Assembly (NCBI GenBank): GCA_949358305.1
Contig: OX442317.1
Coordinates: 7,382,186-7,446,185, forward strand
DNA: 64,000 bases
Reading direction: 5' to 3'
From: Strigamia acuminata
Lineage: Eukaryota; Arthropoda; Chilopoda; Geophilomorpha; Linotaeniidae
Made by a program: the position numbers and the translations under genes. Positions 1 to 13,073 of the stretch are shown here, in pieces (position 1 is the first letter of the stretch; the number at the start of each line of letters is the position of its first letter). A model generated the notes under the pieces. The model had not been told where the DNA came from, ran no database searches, and saw nothing but the letters and a program-made list of their open reading frames with translations.

Positions 1-204
1 TGACTGATGTGTTTGATCGGGACAACAAAATAATCGCCATTTGCAATGGGCGGAGCTAACAATATAGTGTTCTCAATTGTGATTGGCTGCGCTATATTTT
101 AATTTAGTGTTGAAAACGATACACTAAAGATTTTTTCCTTACGATATGGCACTAAAATAGTGTAACGTGGCACAAAATAAGGGAAAAATGCCTCCCGCAA
201 ACTC
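1..204. mobile_element. Truncated MITE, same family as 40,349-40,816
   Basis: The window opens inside an element whose right end is seen here. The stretch ending CCGCAAACTC at 195-204 is followed by TA and preceded by a TAAGGGAAAAA tract. This matches the terminal inverted repeat of the complete copy at 40,349-40,816. The interior also shares a GATTGGCTGCGCTAT-like segment with that copy, in reverse orientation. The left end lies outside the window. No coding potential is seen. The TA flank suggests Tc1/mariner-type mobilisation, which is an inference. Confidence 0.5.
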
Positions 205-420
205 TATTATTTATTGTATTAAATAAAATTGAACTATAGTTATAACGTTCGCCAAAACTGTAAATGCGGGATGTCCGCCATTTGCCCGCAAAATGACGTC
301 ATTTTGCACCGTTTTGGCCAGATGGCACCATGAACACAAGACAGAATCGCATTACAGTCTAACAATTAAATTGTGCTAGATGTGTAATCCTGTAGTTGAT
401 TGTCCTAGTTTATAACTTGT

Positions 421-519
421 CACGGCGTCCCTGTAGGTGGTCATAGTGCCCCTGTGGGGGCCCTGCACGGCACCCCTGCATGTCAGTCACCGCGCATACG
501 CATAGGTTGGGAACTACTG
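421..519 (-). mobile_element. hAT-like transposon end fragment
   Basis: Read on the - strand the segment begins CAGTAGTTCCCAACCT, the classic hAT-superfamily terminal motif. It runs into a GC-rich tract with two GTGCC-type repeats, unlike the surrounding AT-rich DNA. No matching second terminus is seen nearby, so this is a fragment. The inner boundary is approximate. Confidence 0.45.
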
Positions 520-2617
520 TTCTATCCAAACATATTTGCGGTGTATTGACACTACAAGGAAATTTCTGTGCGTAGTAAGCCATTAATGTTTCTCTGGGAA
601 CTAGAAATAAACACGTTCTGCCGTTTTACTCTTAGTAGACGTTACACAAAGGATTGCGAGTTTGGTAGAGAGCAAGCAGGACAAGGGAAAATAGTTGTTG
701 TGTGGATTACTTAGAAGCATCTCCATAAACAGGAATACTTTAATAGAATATTTTTTTTTTACTGTGGAGTTCCTCCACTCTAAGGAAAGAATTTTCTAGA
801 GGTAATCCACCGGTCAACACTTCAGTGTCAACATCATCACGTTAAAAACTCTTCGGTAAACATTCTTGAGCTAATATAAACATTGTGTATTCTTCTTCAG
901 TCGAATGAAAAATGTTTGTTTTTAACAAACACTATCCGAATATAAGAAGCCGTGATTAGAAAATAGTTTTAAACATTCCAACAATAGTGTAGCTGTAAGG
1001 GGAAGCTAATTAAAGAAGTCTTTGAACGCCAGGAGATCACGTAAAACACAAGTAAATAAAATACAAAAAAAAATTCCTTTTATCGTCTCTTGGTTTTTCT
1101 TTAGACTCGGGAATCAATGCTCTCTTTTTTTCTTTACTATAGTCTATAGTCAGTTTTGAATTGGTATCATGTATACATGCAAGCTTGCAGAATTTTACGT
1201 TTAATTAACTACAAAGTAAAATAGAAAAAGAAAAAGGAGAAGAAGAAAAAAAAAGAATGGTATCTTTAGAATTTGACAAAGTCAGGAATTTCTTTGTCGG
1301 AATTATTTTTTTTTACGGCTATTCAATCATTTCATTGTTATTCATTTTCCATTACTGTAGAGAATTGCAGAACCGAATATTGGAATTCCTTAAAGATAAT
1401 TTTCAGTTGACAATAAACCATTTAAAAAAAAAATGAAAATCACTCAACTCTCATCTCCACAATCCACATTCTCTTCTTGTCTTTTCCGTATCGTGTTTTT
1501 TTGTTTCTTCAGGATTTTTATTTTTAAAGGGAAAAAAAAGAAGAAAATCTTTAACTTTCGTAGTGAAATGGAATGCCATTTTCATTTTTTACCATAAAAA
1601 CGGTGCGCTCCATTTTCATTCACTCTTACCATTATCTATCGACACTAGAGAGAGAATGCAAACGTAAAAAAAAAAAAAAAATGTTGAAGTGAAAAAGGCC
1701 ATTTTTTATTCTTCTGGAATAAATGGACTCTTGGAATCACCATCTTTGATATCCGGTCCAAGATCGAACCCTGTAAGAGACCATTTCCGGGTTGATGGTA
1801 TAATAGACAGTGGTCTTTCACTCTCTTTTTCCCTTCCATTTTCTATTGCCATTCTGTATAGTAATCTGAGTTTTGTGGAACATCAGTGGATGGAATCGAT
1901 GAAAGCATTCCTGCCCTTGGACCTTGTCTTATGTCTGGATAGGATTCACTTGTGCCTGTGGACGTGGGGAGAGCGGAATGTGTCGCCATGAACGAGAATC
2001 TCCGCATATCTTATTATCTAGTCAAAAATCCGATGATCAATCCATGCATTATGATTGGAATCTCTTTTCTTTCTTTCTTGCAGCGCAGCGAGACTCAAAG
2101 TTATTAACACGCGAGTCTGGAATTTATAGATTTCAATTTTTATTCTTATTTTTAAATATTTATTTCCCGAATCGATATCTTTGTTTGTTGTCAAGTTGGC
2201 ATATCGTTTGGGGAATACGCATGTAAGAAATTCTATTTTTTTTTTTCTTTTTATTAAATTTTTTTTCTCCGATATAAATATTTCTTTAATCAAATGAGAA
2301 ATACGAACGTGCAGCTTTGCTTTTGCACGCTTCAGTGCAGCGAAAATTGAACGAAACATTTAATAATTTTCTAAAAAGAATCGACGATATTATAATGTCG
2401 TAAATTTATGGTTTTATCTTTCTGCGCAAACCGGTATTGTTCGTAAAAAGTTAGTTATTATGATTACATTAAGTGTGCTTGTTGTTGGTGGTAGCAATAG
2501 CTTGTAACGAACTTCCTATAGCTTGTGCCATAGCTTCTCATTGCTCCTATCGGATGTTGGTTGTAATGCAATTAGACAGGAAACGGAGGTTGCGACCGAA
2601 CCAATAACTTCATTGTT
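520..2617. other. AT-rich non-coding stretch
   Basis: Nothing firmly identifiable. It contains poly-A and poly-T tracts and overlapping open frames on both strands around 1,690-2,230 that look like chance. A good polypyrimidine acceptor-like site on the + strand at about 2,083 (TTTCTTTCTTTCTTGCAG) is not followed by a convincing exon. Confidence 0.5.
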
Positions 2618-2851
2618 TCATAACTGCATCATATCTGTGTTCTGAGCAAGCTGAGCGGATACCGGGGCTATTTGGCCCTTAGCTTCGAAACTATACATCA
2701 TTTTTATTGGAAACCAGGCGCCTTCATTCACACATTCACGGGTTAAGTGCTGATCTTTGGGAAGTGCAGTGTAAGAGTTTGGGCGAAAACTCTGGCAAGT
2801 AAATAATAACGCGAGCAAGATCAAGCCCAATCTTTTGTTGCTCGTTTCAAG
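2618..2851 (-). CDS. Possible terminal exon, unrecognised
   Basis: This open segment of 77 codons has no in-frame ATG at its start and begins just after a TAG. It encodes a hydrophobic run GLILLALLFTC near the N-terminus, then a polar stretch containing the words TRECVNEGAWFP and MMYSFEAKGQIAPVSAQ, and ends at a TGA. The hydrophobic start followed by a hydrophilic tail would fit a small secreted peptide. The upstream AG has a poor pyrimidine tract and there is no AATAAA close downstream. It is slightly richer in GC than its surroundings. It could be a chance frame or a pseudogene. No family was recognised. Confidence 0.2.
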   Translation of the reverse strand, partial: LETSNKRLGLILLALLFTCQSFRPNSYTALPKDQHLTRECVNEGAWFPIKMMYSFEAKGQIAPVSAQLAQNTDMMQL

Positions 2852-2859
2852 CTACTTAA

Positions 2860-3054
2860 ACCATGTTAAATGTATAATATAGTCACTTTTAATTAAATAC
2901 TCTAACGAGGGGAGCACGTGAATAAACTATTTTAGATTTTGGCCAAATGATGTCTAAAGTGAGCTTAATAATTGTCTAAAATTATAAGCCTCCATAGTCA
3001 GCTGATTAACCACGTTAAATGTATAATATAGTCACATTTAATTAAATACTCTAA
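2860..3054. repeat. 46-bp direct repeat pair
   Basis: Two near-identical copies of a 46-bp sequence containing GTTAAATGTATAATATAGTC lie at 2,860-2,905 and 3,009-3,054, 149 bp apart in the same orientation. They differ at two or three bases. They may be the remains of a local duplication. Confidence 0.7.
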
Positions 3055-4499
3055 GCGTTGCAGGCATGGATTTTCCATTAGGCACTTTAGGCACATTCCG
3101 GTGTCTCTCGATATTCGTCATAAACACTAGACGCGTTCGTAAAGTCATGTTTAACTTGCAGTTAGTTTAAATTACTTTCTGAATGCGCCTGCTAATAATT
3201 TTTTTGGAGTGTGCCTCGCAGCGACAAATGTCTAAATCTGGCACTGAAGCAGTCACGTAACAGATTACATCACTGGGTCAAGAGAAATTAATGCGAGGGC
3301 ATGCGAATGCTAGAGGTGTTGTGGTTAAGAGTGCTAGAAAAGCAAAGGTCACCTGCTGTGAAATGGTAACTGCAAAAGACTACTTGCAAACTATTCAATA
3401 ATGAAACTGCCATTGCCAGCACGCTTGTAACAGCATATTTCCACATCTAGCTGAAATTAGTTCTTCCAAGACAAACTACTACTTTAGTAAATGTGCACTT
3501 CAATTTTTAATTAGGATTGTTGAGTGGATCACTTGCTTGCTAGTCTTATGCTAGTAGGCAGCCAATAAGTATGTCAAGCTATATTGACTATATTTTAAGA
3601 CAATGTCTGCTGACAGGTGGTAAAACCAGTTGAAAATGTCTTTTGTCAGGGGATTTTTCTCCTCGGTTCTAAATGTTTATTGCCAGGGGCTTTTTTTCTT
3701 CTGGTTCAAAATATATATTGCCAGGGGCTTTTTTCCTCACATGGGACTTTCTTCTGTGGCAATAGACTTTTTAGGCCATTCACTCTTAATCGGTAAAATT
3801 TGTTTGTTGAAAAGTGATTCTATTCAAACTGATTTTTTACAGTCCGTGCTGTTGAAGGGGGATAAAGCTCAGATGCATTAATATATTAATGTACATAAGA
3901 TTTGCACCTTTTTGATGCGTAATTTGCCTTTTTGAGTGAAGAAATTTTCAGCGAGTATTATTAACATTGACATGTTTTTTGTGTGCTTAATTATGCACAA
4001 ATTGGCCAAGAGAATTGACGTTTGTCATTTTCCTATCTTTTTTCTTTTTATTTGTACTAAATTTAAATGAATTAATTTTTTTTTTTAGTGAATATTTAAT
4101 TTTTTTTTTCGTTAATACAATATAGCGATGATTTTTAAGAGCGCTCTTAACTTTGATGCAATAATTTCCATGGAAATGTTGTTGTTAAGATAAAAATATT
4201 GGTTTTTAATTATTAATTCTGCTCGAGGTTATGTCAGATTCAGAGATTGTTTTCGCTCTTTTGCTGTCATATTGAGTTACTGAAATTGGTGTAGTTCCGT
4301 TGTAGAAGAGGACAAGTTGCATCGAGTTGAAATCAAACTGTGCGTGAACACGCTAAAAGATGTATCGGTTAGCTGCTATTACTCTGAACACAATAAACAG
4401 CGGCAGAGATGCCAGTCGCATCTACCATTGGCCAGCACCGATGACCAATACTGTGAACCAATCAACTTGGTTCAATTGTAATTTTTGACTATATAAAAT
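3055..4499. repeat. 38-bp imperfect tandem repeat in non-coding DNA
   Basis: Three imperfect copies of a 37-38 bp unit lie at about 3,636-3,748. Each has a CCAGGGGCTTTTTTC-like core at 3,647, 3,684 and 3,722, followed by a CTGGTTCAAAAT-like tail. The rest of the interval is AT-rich and featureless apart from a short CTCTTAATCGGTAAAAT relic at about 3,785, which matches the end of the MITE at 4,500-4,745. Confidence 0.6.
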
Positions 4500-4745
4500 T
4501 ACCGTATTTTATCGATTAAGAGCCGCGGCTCTTATTCAAAACTGACATTTTTGTCAGCAATTACAATTTCGGTTTTTCGTTTGTAACATTTGTGTAATGT
4601 AACAAACGAAGTCTGAACGTCACGAACGAAGTGAACTTTCATCGTCCGTGAGGTTAAATACGGAAACAATACCGTAGTTTTGCAAAAATACGGTATTCTT
4701 GGTGTCTACTATTCGAGGGCGACTCTTAATCGGTAAAATACGATA
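4500..4745. mobile_element. Tc1/mariner-like MITE, family B, copy 1
   Basis: The terminal inverted repeat is TACCGTATTTTATCGATTAA at the left and its near-complement, ending CGGTAAAATACGATA, at the right. TA dinucleotides at both ends fit Tc1/mariner target choice. The interior has AAGAGCCGCGGCTCTT and AACAAACGAAGT repeats and no coding capacity. A second, rearranged copy lies at 38,470-38,594. Confidence 0.7.
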
Positions 4746-7700
4746 GTTAAGTTTAAACCTCTCTTGTCAAGATCAAGCCTAACATGTCGTTTGGCAATTT
4801 TCTGCCAAAGAAATCTATGAAAACAATACGACAAAAATATAACACGATATTTCGTGACTTTTGGCCCACCCTGAACAATTCGATTTATCTCTGCCCTTGT
4901 TCTTGTTGCGAAAGAAGAAAACTTAATGCGACATTATCCAAACGCACGATGTTGACAAATTTCGAGTTTGAGCGTCTTTAAAGCAGATCGCAAGAAGTTT
5001 TCATATTCCACCGGATGCTGTAAATTAATCCAAACCCACCAATTAAAATTGTTGATAAATTCCCGTCATTCTTTGCATCCTTATTTACTTTGTTTACACG
5101 AGCTTAAATGAGTTTGCTCATATCTGGCTCAACAAAAGCGATAGAGCGAAGAATGCGATTATTATCAATTACCTATTTAATCCGTGTAGTTTTCCTCTTA
5201 ACCCTTGGGCATTGAAGAGCGAAAATAGTTTTCGAACAAACTGTGTTGATTTAAATGCTACACAAATATGTGGTAACTTAACGAAGATATGGTGTGTTGT
5301 ATTCATTTGTGGTTTGCTGAGCATTCTCAGAAAGGCATTCGCACGATTTTTCGACTCAGTGTGTGAAGGGTAAGAACAATTAGAAAGATCTATGGTCCTC
5401 TTGCTGCGAATAGGAGTTGAGCAAATGGCGTCATTATGCGATTTCATCAATATGCATGAGTGGCATTGCAGTGTGTTCTCTTTAATTGCAATTCTCCATT
5501 TATTTTTATTTTTTTTTTTGGTTTTTGAAATCTCTCATTCTCAGATGTGTTGTTTGATGTTGAGATTAAAATATTGCATACATTATATTAATAGTGCGTA
5601 ATAAATTATGATTTAATGTTGATTTTACACTATTTCCTCCCTCTTTTTGTTTTTAAATAATAAAAATGTGTAACTGTTTGGAGGAGCTTTTGGAAATCTT
5701 AATCAAATTGACTGTTTAAGTGGGAGTTTGGTCTGAATTAATAATGTGGTTATTGGATGTTTGAAGTTCAAATTTGTATGCAATATTTCAAGGAAAGTTT
5801 GATGGGTGTAATTGATAGCAAATTTTGTAATGAGAAAGATGAGAAGCTGGATTAATTGAATTAGGTCTAGATGAAATTTAAACTTATTCGATAATAATCT
5901 AACCACTAACTTTGTTAAAAATTAAAGAAGCATTCAATCTGTGATCACTGCACTTATCTTTTCCATCATTGATGACAATAAAACAAGAGGTGATACATTC
6001 ACAATTTTCTCTACTCGTTGTATTTTTATTAAATTGAACAAATAAATCCACTGGCTGCAAAAGGGCTCCGAGTTTATGATTAGTTGAGCTGATTACAACG
6101 TTTCTAATACACTCGCTACCAATGAAAGTAATGATTGCATAGAATTGACAGGTTAGCCATAGGGGAAAACGACTTACGTTAATGCTATTACCGAAAGCTA
6201 GGTATCACATACTTGTATCCGTGTGCAGTGGTGTTGGATTAAATTCAATACTGCATAAGCGGAAGAGAATAAACTCTGTTTAACTTTGGGCTTTACTATC
6301 TCTCAAAAAGTGGTTCAATAATTATTATTAATGTTAATCATGGGAGTTTCATCCAAATTGTTTAATGTACAAATTATGAATGCAAAGCCGAACTTCTTGC
6401 TATTTTCTTATCCAAAATTAATGCGCGTAGAAGTAAATCAAACTTTACAGAAATGGGAGTTTAAGACTGGATTTCAAATAAGATTACAACAGATTTAGAA
6501 GAATTATCTTGTTAATTAATGAAATGAATGAATAAATATATTTTTAATTCGCACTGACATTCGGGGTACTTGGCAGAACTCTCATAATGACAGTAGTTTT
6601 AAAAAAAAACAGTATTTATCGTTTAAAAATCTAGACTTTTTTCCAATTCTTATTAGTGAACGGTTTATTGAGTGGAGTACTTAGTGTAAAGTGCTCAATC
6701 AATAAAGGTAGCTATCAAAACGTCGCCGATGCTTGGTATTAAATGACAATTGGCTTGTGGAAGTAATTTTCAAGAGTGATGACAGGATTTTAAACAGAAG
6801 GAAGTAAGAATTGTGATTAAAGTTCTTTTTCTTTTCTTTTTTTTATATTAAGTTCTTTTAAGGCACACATGGCACTTGTTTGTCTTCGTGATTGTCTTTT
6901 GTATGTTTAGTGAACTCGTACAGTCTGACGTTAATTAGACTGGACTTCAATTTGTGAGTTCAGCAAAACTGAATCCTAGCAAAATGTTTAACATTTAGAA
7001 TACGGTTGAATCAATTTGATCATTCCTGATTGCTTTGATAGAATGATTTGTTAGGATAAAGCATGGGTGGATTAATTATGTATACATTGGTCATCTTTTA
7101 TTTATGTTTCTTGCGGGATTAGGTAATCATTTATTGATACAACATTGCAGTAATAAAGTAGAACTAGTTAGGATGTGGTAATTAGAATTTTTTTTTTTTT
7201 TTTGGGAGAATGTTTGGTCTGATAACAGCAGAGGAAACTAGTGCAGAGCCGTAATGCAGTAAATTCCATTGGAAATTCCATTTTAAACGCATTTAACTTG
7301 AGAAATGCATTTAGTTTTCTGTCTCTTGGGACATTCCCACTTGTGCAGCAAGTGTGTTTTATAATTTCGATCGTCTAAATACTCCGAAACGAACGAAATG
7401 GTAATTCGTGTGACGTTTTGACTCGGAATTTTATAATTTTTTCGAAATTTCCTCCTCAAAAAATCCGAAGCAGCCTGAAGTGGTCTTGTTTTATTTGCCA
7501 ACATTACGGCGTAGTGAGGGAGGCTATTGAGTGGAAAATTTATACCCCATTTTATAAATTAGGGGGGAAATGTGTTATAAAAGTCGCAGATTCCATTTTA
7601 TACTGAGGAAACCCTATAATCAAGACTGAAGAAAATGCTATTATCAAGTTTGAGAAAATTGAGTTCAAATTATTATTGATTCGCTTCTTGTTGTCGCTTT

Positions 7701-9749
7701 ATACTGCTTTATATAGTGAGAGTTTCATTTGTTCTGTATGGCCTTTTTCAATGATGTGTCTTATGTTACTGTCCACCACCCAATTTTCTTCGAACCAATA
7801 TTTAATACCCTTTTACGACTAGAAGCAATCTGAAGTTTCTTGGGGAGAAAAAAAATATAAAAGAGAGTGTCCTTGCACACAACACACTTGTGACTTTATT
7901 ATAGGGAATGTAATTCATAATTTATTGTGAGGAATTGAGTTAGATAAAGAAAGTTTTTGATTTGAAATGAAATTTGAAAAGTAATACATCTGATTTCTTT
8001 TTTTCCGTTTGGTTTTTCTTCCTTTTTTGGGGGTAGAATTAGATAGGGTTTGCCGAGGAAAAGTCCACCACGGCTTGAGACTCAGCTTTTCATTTTAAAT
8101 TGCTGTCATATTTTTCGATGTAAGAGAGCAATTGGTAACTTGATAAAAGTGTTAAAAAATCTATGAAAGGAGAGAAAAAAATGCCTGATGGTTTCAAGAC
8201 AAGTGGACAGGGGTTTAAGGCTGTTGAGCAATTTTTTTTTGTAATATATATATTTATATAAAGGAAAAAGTCGATAAGAGATTTTCGTGTAGCATTTTTT
8301 CTTTTGCTTGTTTGAAACTGCTATTAATGTTTGTAAAAAAAAATTATTATTATTATTATTTTTTTTTATTTGGAAAAATTATTTTTAAAAAAATTATAAG
8401 GAATTGGATAGAAAATTGCATTTGAAGCCTAAAAAAAAAAAGTTTATCTCATTTTTCTTTGAGCTCAAATCATAAATAATTGAATAATCATAGAGAACTC
8501 AAAAGAATTTATTATGAATTCACCAGACAACTCGGCGGTTTTCTAAGCATTTGTTGATCTATCGCCGTAATTGCAGATACCTTGTTTACTACCAATCTAA
8601 TACAACTGTGCAAATATTTTTTCATCAAGTCATAGTTTGTTTAAGAACCAGCTCAGACAATAAACGCTTTAGGTGCTTAGAGTAAAGCATTGTGGTGTTT
8701 GTATTTAAGTTGTTGGAGCAAACAGCGCGAAATAGTAAAAGATCAACATAATCGTACGGGAAATTGTAACAATTATTTATGGTTACAATCTAATTCCAGA
8801 TTTGAATCGTTTGCTAATATCAAGAAGAGTTTATCATTTTATTTTAATGCTTCTAGCTACAAATTACAGATTCATAGCATGGCGAATATAAATAGAGCAT
8901 TAAATATGTAATTACGTTTTGATTTGATGCAAACCATTGATACAGTACGCTTGTAATTATAAATAGTTAAGTTGGGCCGAGTGTTTTTATCATATGATTT
9001 TTTTAATTTTTTTGGGTGGGAAATGAGCATTAGAAAATATGCAAATGATACACTTGCACACGATGTTGCCTGATTATAAAGTTCATTTCACTTACTTGAA
9101 TTAAACGATGTGCTAACAGTCTTAACTATTGCCATTAGTTTGACTTTAGTATGTGCTACGTAGCACGGGGTAACATAAAGAAAAAAGGGGTCAAATGGCA
9201 CGAAAAGGAAAACAGATTCCTAGATTGGCTTAACAGCTGTTTCCCTTGATATTCTTTACGACCATTTTATGTAAAATAAAATATAAAAGAACCAAAAAAA
9301 AAATTAATTTTTTTTTCCATTTTTTTCTTCTTCTGTATTTGGAATGAGGAATTGGGTAAAGAGAGAAAAAATATATTAAGAATGATACTCTCATTTCGTA
9401 GCGCTGGGAGAGGAATTCAAATCACGTGTTTAAAAATTCATAATTTCTAAATTTGGAAAAGGGAGTAGAAAAAATTAAAAAGCACAATGTGGGCGTTTGC
9501 CAAAAAAAATTGTAAACTGTACGTAAAAAAAAAAAAAAAGAGAAAAAGAGAGAAGAATACAAAAATGGAGCATGTCACACATACGAAACGATCAATTAAA
9601 GTGTTGGATATTAAAAATTACAAGTTGAAGAGCAGATGTTGTGTTTGACATAGAAACAGTTTGATTTGCAATTGCAACGCACAAAGTGTGAAACGAATAC
9701 ATTTTTTGCACGTTGGATATAGAAATAGTTAATTTGAACTGTGACTTAC
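4746..9749. other. Long T/G-rich non-coding stretch
   Basis: No gene is supported here. The + strand has a visible excess of T and G over A and C (clear at 5,690-5,860 and 6,640-7,200). There are homopolymer runs and a short ATTATT tract at about 8,343-8,360. Open frames in this interval are short and low in complexity. Confidence 0.5.
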
Positions 9750-9798
9750 CGTTGACCGCAAAGGCCACAGCTGTCCACACAAGGATGAAGGGTGACAT
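9750..9798 (-). CDS. Probable first coding exon with signal peptide
   Basis: On the - strand an ATG in good context (CCACAATG) at 9,798 starts 16 codons reading MSPFILVWTAVAFAVN. This looks like a secretory signal peptide with a hydrophobic core and small residues before a likely cleavage point. The frame is cut after one extra base by a near-perfect splice donor, G|GTAAGTCAC, at 9,749. The preceding 250 bases are GC-rich against the AT-rich background and would be 5' leader. The same frame is also open upstream to an ATG at 10,047, so a longer N-terminus starting MPTATIRHP is possible. The rest of the gene would lie to the left, but no following exon was identified. The product is unknown; a secreted or membrane protein is inferred. 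Confidence 0.45.
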
Positions 9799-10047
9799 TG
9801 TGGCCGGGATCACGCATAGTGAACATCCGAGCATAAGAGAGACTGCAACATCCACACTCGTGATCAGGACTGAAGAGTATCGATCTGTGAACTCGGCGTG
9901 CGCCTGAGCAACAGCGAGCTGAGGAATGGGTGGCAAACTCGCCCCTTCACGCGCCTGCTTATCTGGGGTCATGTGACGGCGGTTGCGATGTGCGCAGGTG
10001 CAGAATATCTCACGCGTGCAGGGATGGCGGATGGTGGCCGTTGGCAA
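9799..10047 (-). promoter_or_regulatory. GC-rich leader or promoter-proximal block
   Basis: A compact GC- and CpG-rich island with ACGCGTGAG, GCGCGTGAAGG and GGCGCACGCCG motifs lies immediately upstream, on the - strand, of the signal-peptide exon. It is open in frame with that exon. It is best read as 5' leader or promoter-proximal DNA of the same gene. No TATA box was located with certainty. Confidence 0.3.
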
Positions 10048-13000
10048 ACAAATGTAGAAATGCGGGATGACAGATTAAGCGATGAGTGAGTTTTTCGGAG
10101 ATTTATTCCGTGAATAGATGAGATGCCAAGTGAATTTTCCGCGCCAATTTATGGCCGATGAGATGTAAGGGTTATTGCGTGCGATTTTTCATAGCGCAGA
10201 CGTGTATTAATAGTGAATAGTAATTTATGTGTAATAAAAAGGGCGAATTGTTTTTATGTTGTTGTCGCAAAAAGTTAGTCGCAATATGTCGCAGATGGGA
10301 ATAAATGTGTGCATTTCTCAAAGCTAAGCGCAGTCGTAAATAATGGACGTTTGTTTTAAGTTACAGGTAATGAAGTTTGTGACGGATTCGTCAAATATTA
10401 ATATCGACGTGCATTTTTAACGTGTTGTAAAAATTTATTAGTGTTTAACGTGAGTGATATACGGTATATTTAAAATGTAAAATTACATTCTTTTAATAAT
10501 ACAGTAAAACTGAATTCTTTCAGAATTAGTAATTACTGAGTTTTTAAGTATGGGCTTTCCGGCTATGCTCGGGAATTATTTGTCTTTGAAATTGCACGTT
10601 TGAAGACGGGAAAAAAATTGATTTTTGTTGCCATTTTTGGTACCAGATATGGTACAATATGTGCACACGCTGAGTTTGAATGTGAAGTGATTGGCTTTTT
10701 ATTTAGTTGTAAAACTTCAGCGTTGAGAACGTTCATCGTTTAGCAAAATTGAATGGAACTTTCGTGTCTGTTTCAATAGAATTCGCCTTGAAATTTATAG
10801 TGAATTGGGTTTGAATGAATGTGAAGTGACTCCTTGCTTCTAAAACTATGGAAAACTATGCAATGTTTACAAAATAGCTTGCAAAAACCACCGCCATCTA
10901 TTGCCGTATTTGCGTAATGTTTTTCCAGAACAGTAATTCAATTTAGCGCTTTTGTTCAATAGAATACACAAATTGTTTGAAGAAATTGTACTTCAATAAT
11001 GCTAATGTCTTTATTTAAAGCAGAAAAAAATTCTTGCAACAACAACAACAATTTCAGAGCAAGTTTTAATGAGACAAAGCAACCGTTGTAAGAGTTGTTT
11101 GTTGCTATCACGGAAAGATAATGAAATAATAACAAGCAAATCGTAATGTTTTGGGTTTTATTTACATATAATTTTGTTGGACGTATAGAAGTGGAGTTGT
11201 AATTACGCGGACTGTGACAAATCGCAATGATATTTCATGTTTCAAGTTGAGTCGGAATTGTAGCTGAGGCAGATTTGAATGGAGAATGCTATTAATAAAG
11301 TGAGGAATAGAAATATAAATGAGTGGGAAAATGGATGGTGCATCATCTGTTCTTAGTGACACGTTGGATTCAGCTTGCAAATGATTTATTGCAATTTATG
11401 CTTTGCTCAGGCGTATAACGGACCCACGATCTGTAACCGCACATGGTGTCTTCTTAATATTTGATTATTATCGAATCTAAAATGAAACTCAAGTGCCACA
11501 AATTTTGCCACAAAAGTTCTCGGCGGATTATAATTTTTGCATGCATGCCTTTCCAGTGTCTTGCAGCTTGTTTTAAACTATTTAAAATTGTGATGTGCAA
11601 ACAATATGATATGCAAAAATGTATAATTATTTTAGCGAGCTTTTACTTGCTTTTAAAGCTGTACCGCAGCGAAGCATTGTTTAATGCATTAATTATTGCT
11701 TTTTTTCATTAGCTGGCCTAAAATTCAACTGCTGTGCCATATACCTCTTCATGAATAAATTTCAAGCGCTTTAATGTCGAGGTTAAATCACATTTTCAAA
11801 GCAGAACGTTAGGAACAACAAGAGCAGAATTTTATTTTGTTTTTTGGTCTACAGTTTTGTGTCTGTGGTTTTGGAAGCGACGAGCAAGCGTGACCATGGA
11901 ACAACAATAAGCTGCGTTGCTGGGCTTGCTGACATGTGCATATTGGATATTGCCTATGTGTTCTGCGAGTGCGAGGTTCCTTTGGAAGTAAAGATCGGTT
12001 GTCGACACGAATTCTCTTGTGTCACTATTGTTCATTTTTCATGTGGTTAGGTTCGCAGACCAGTTGAGAACACACAGAGGGTTAAGTGCAAGTGGTATGG
12101 GTGTACGGTACACATAAAATTTGAATTGCGTTGTTAACAAAGATTGCACCAACCGGTTTTAGTCACACATAACTTATGAGTCTCTAACGTGCAATGTGAC
12201 GCGCATTTCGCGTGATTTAATGTGACCGAAAGTATTAAATCTCTCTGACCAACGAGCAACGGCGCAAGGATTGCAAGTTTTGGAAATCAGTTGGACGGAT
12301 TTTGCCTTTGTTTGGGGAATAACAGCATTTCACTTTTATTTCTTTTAACTTTGCGGTGTTTGAGGTCATTTTGCGGCAACTAAGGGCTTTATGTGCGTGT
12401 CATTTTATGCGCGAGATGTATGTGGAATGACATTATTGTCAGTGGTGTGTGGGTTTCTTTTGATGGTTGTGGTGCAAGCATGAGAAAAACACATTTTCGT
12501 TATAACATTTTAGAATGGTTAGTGTATGGTAATTGCTGGTGCATGTACATTGAGGAAAATCAATTCTAAAATGTTTATTTCTATTTCCTGCAGTTTTACA
12601 ATTACTTTATTTTTATAGAACTTGATAGCTTTACTAGTGCAACATGTGGAACTAAAAGGAATTTTTATTGCCGAGGCTGAAAGTAAATTTTTAAAATTTT
12701 TTTTTATTCCGTGCCAACATTGACGTAGAACAGAACAAGGGTTTGACCTGAGTTAAAAGTGCGTTAAAAAATTTAGCTTAAAACTGAACTGGTGCGATAA
12801 TATTGCGCAACATTGGGTTCAAATATTGAAGTGTTTCGAAAAAGTTGAAAAGGAGGCTTCACCTTGTTGCTCGTGGGCTTGAAGCCAGCTTTCATCTTGG
12901 TATTGTATCCGCTTGTGTCTGTATAAACCTGCTTACCTTTTGACCCACTTAACTTAATAAACAGCTGTACCGATGTGTGGTGTAGTAATTAAGACAAACA

Positions 13001-13073
13001 TGGGTAAAACTAGTTAAAGTTAAATGCACTATTAAAGCCCTGTTGAATCCTTTTACAAGAATATTATTAGAAT
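10048..13073. other. T/G-rich non-coding stretch
   Basis: No gene is supported. The + strand is strongly G and T rich, for example at 12,360-12,480. A cysteine-rich open segment on + at 11,844-12,050 (words ISCVAGLADMCILD and VFCECEVPLEVKIGC) is more balanced in composition than its surroundings. It lacks clear splice sites and is not called. Confidence 0.45.

Noticed and set aside
1645-2359. Cluster of overlapping frames on both strands
   Set aside because: Composition is T- and A-run driven, the frames overlap each other and none has a supported start or splice pair.
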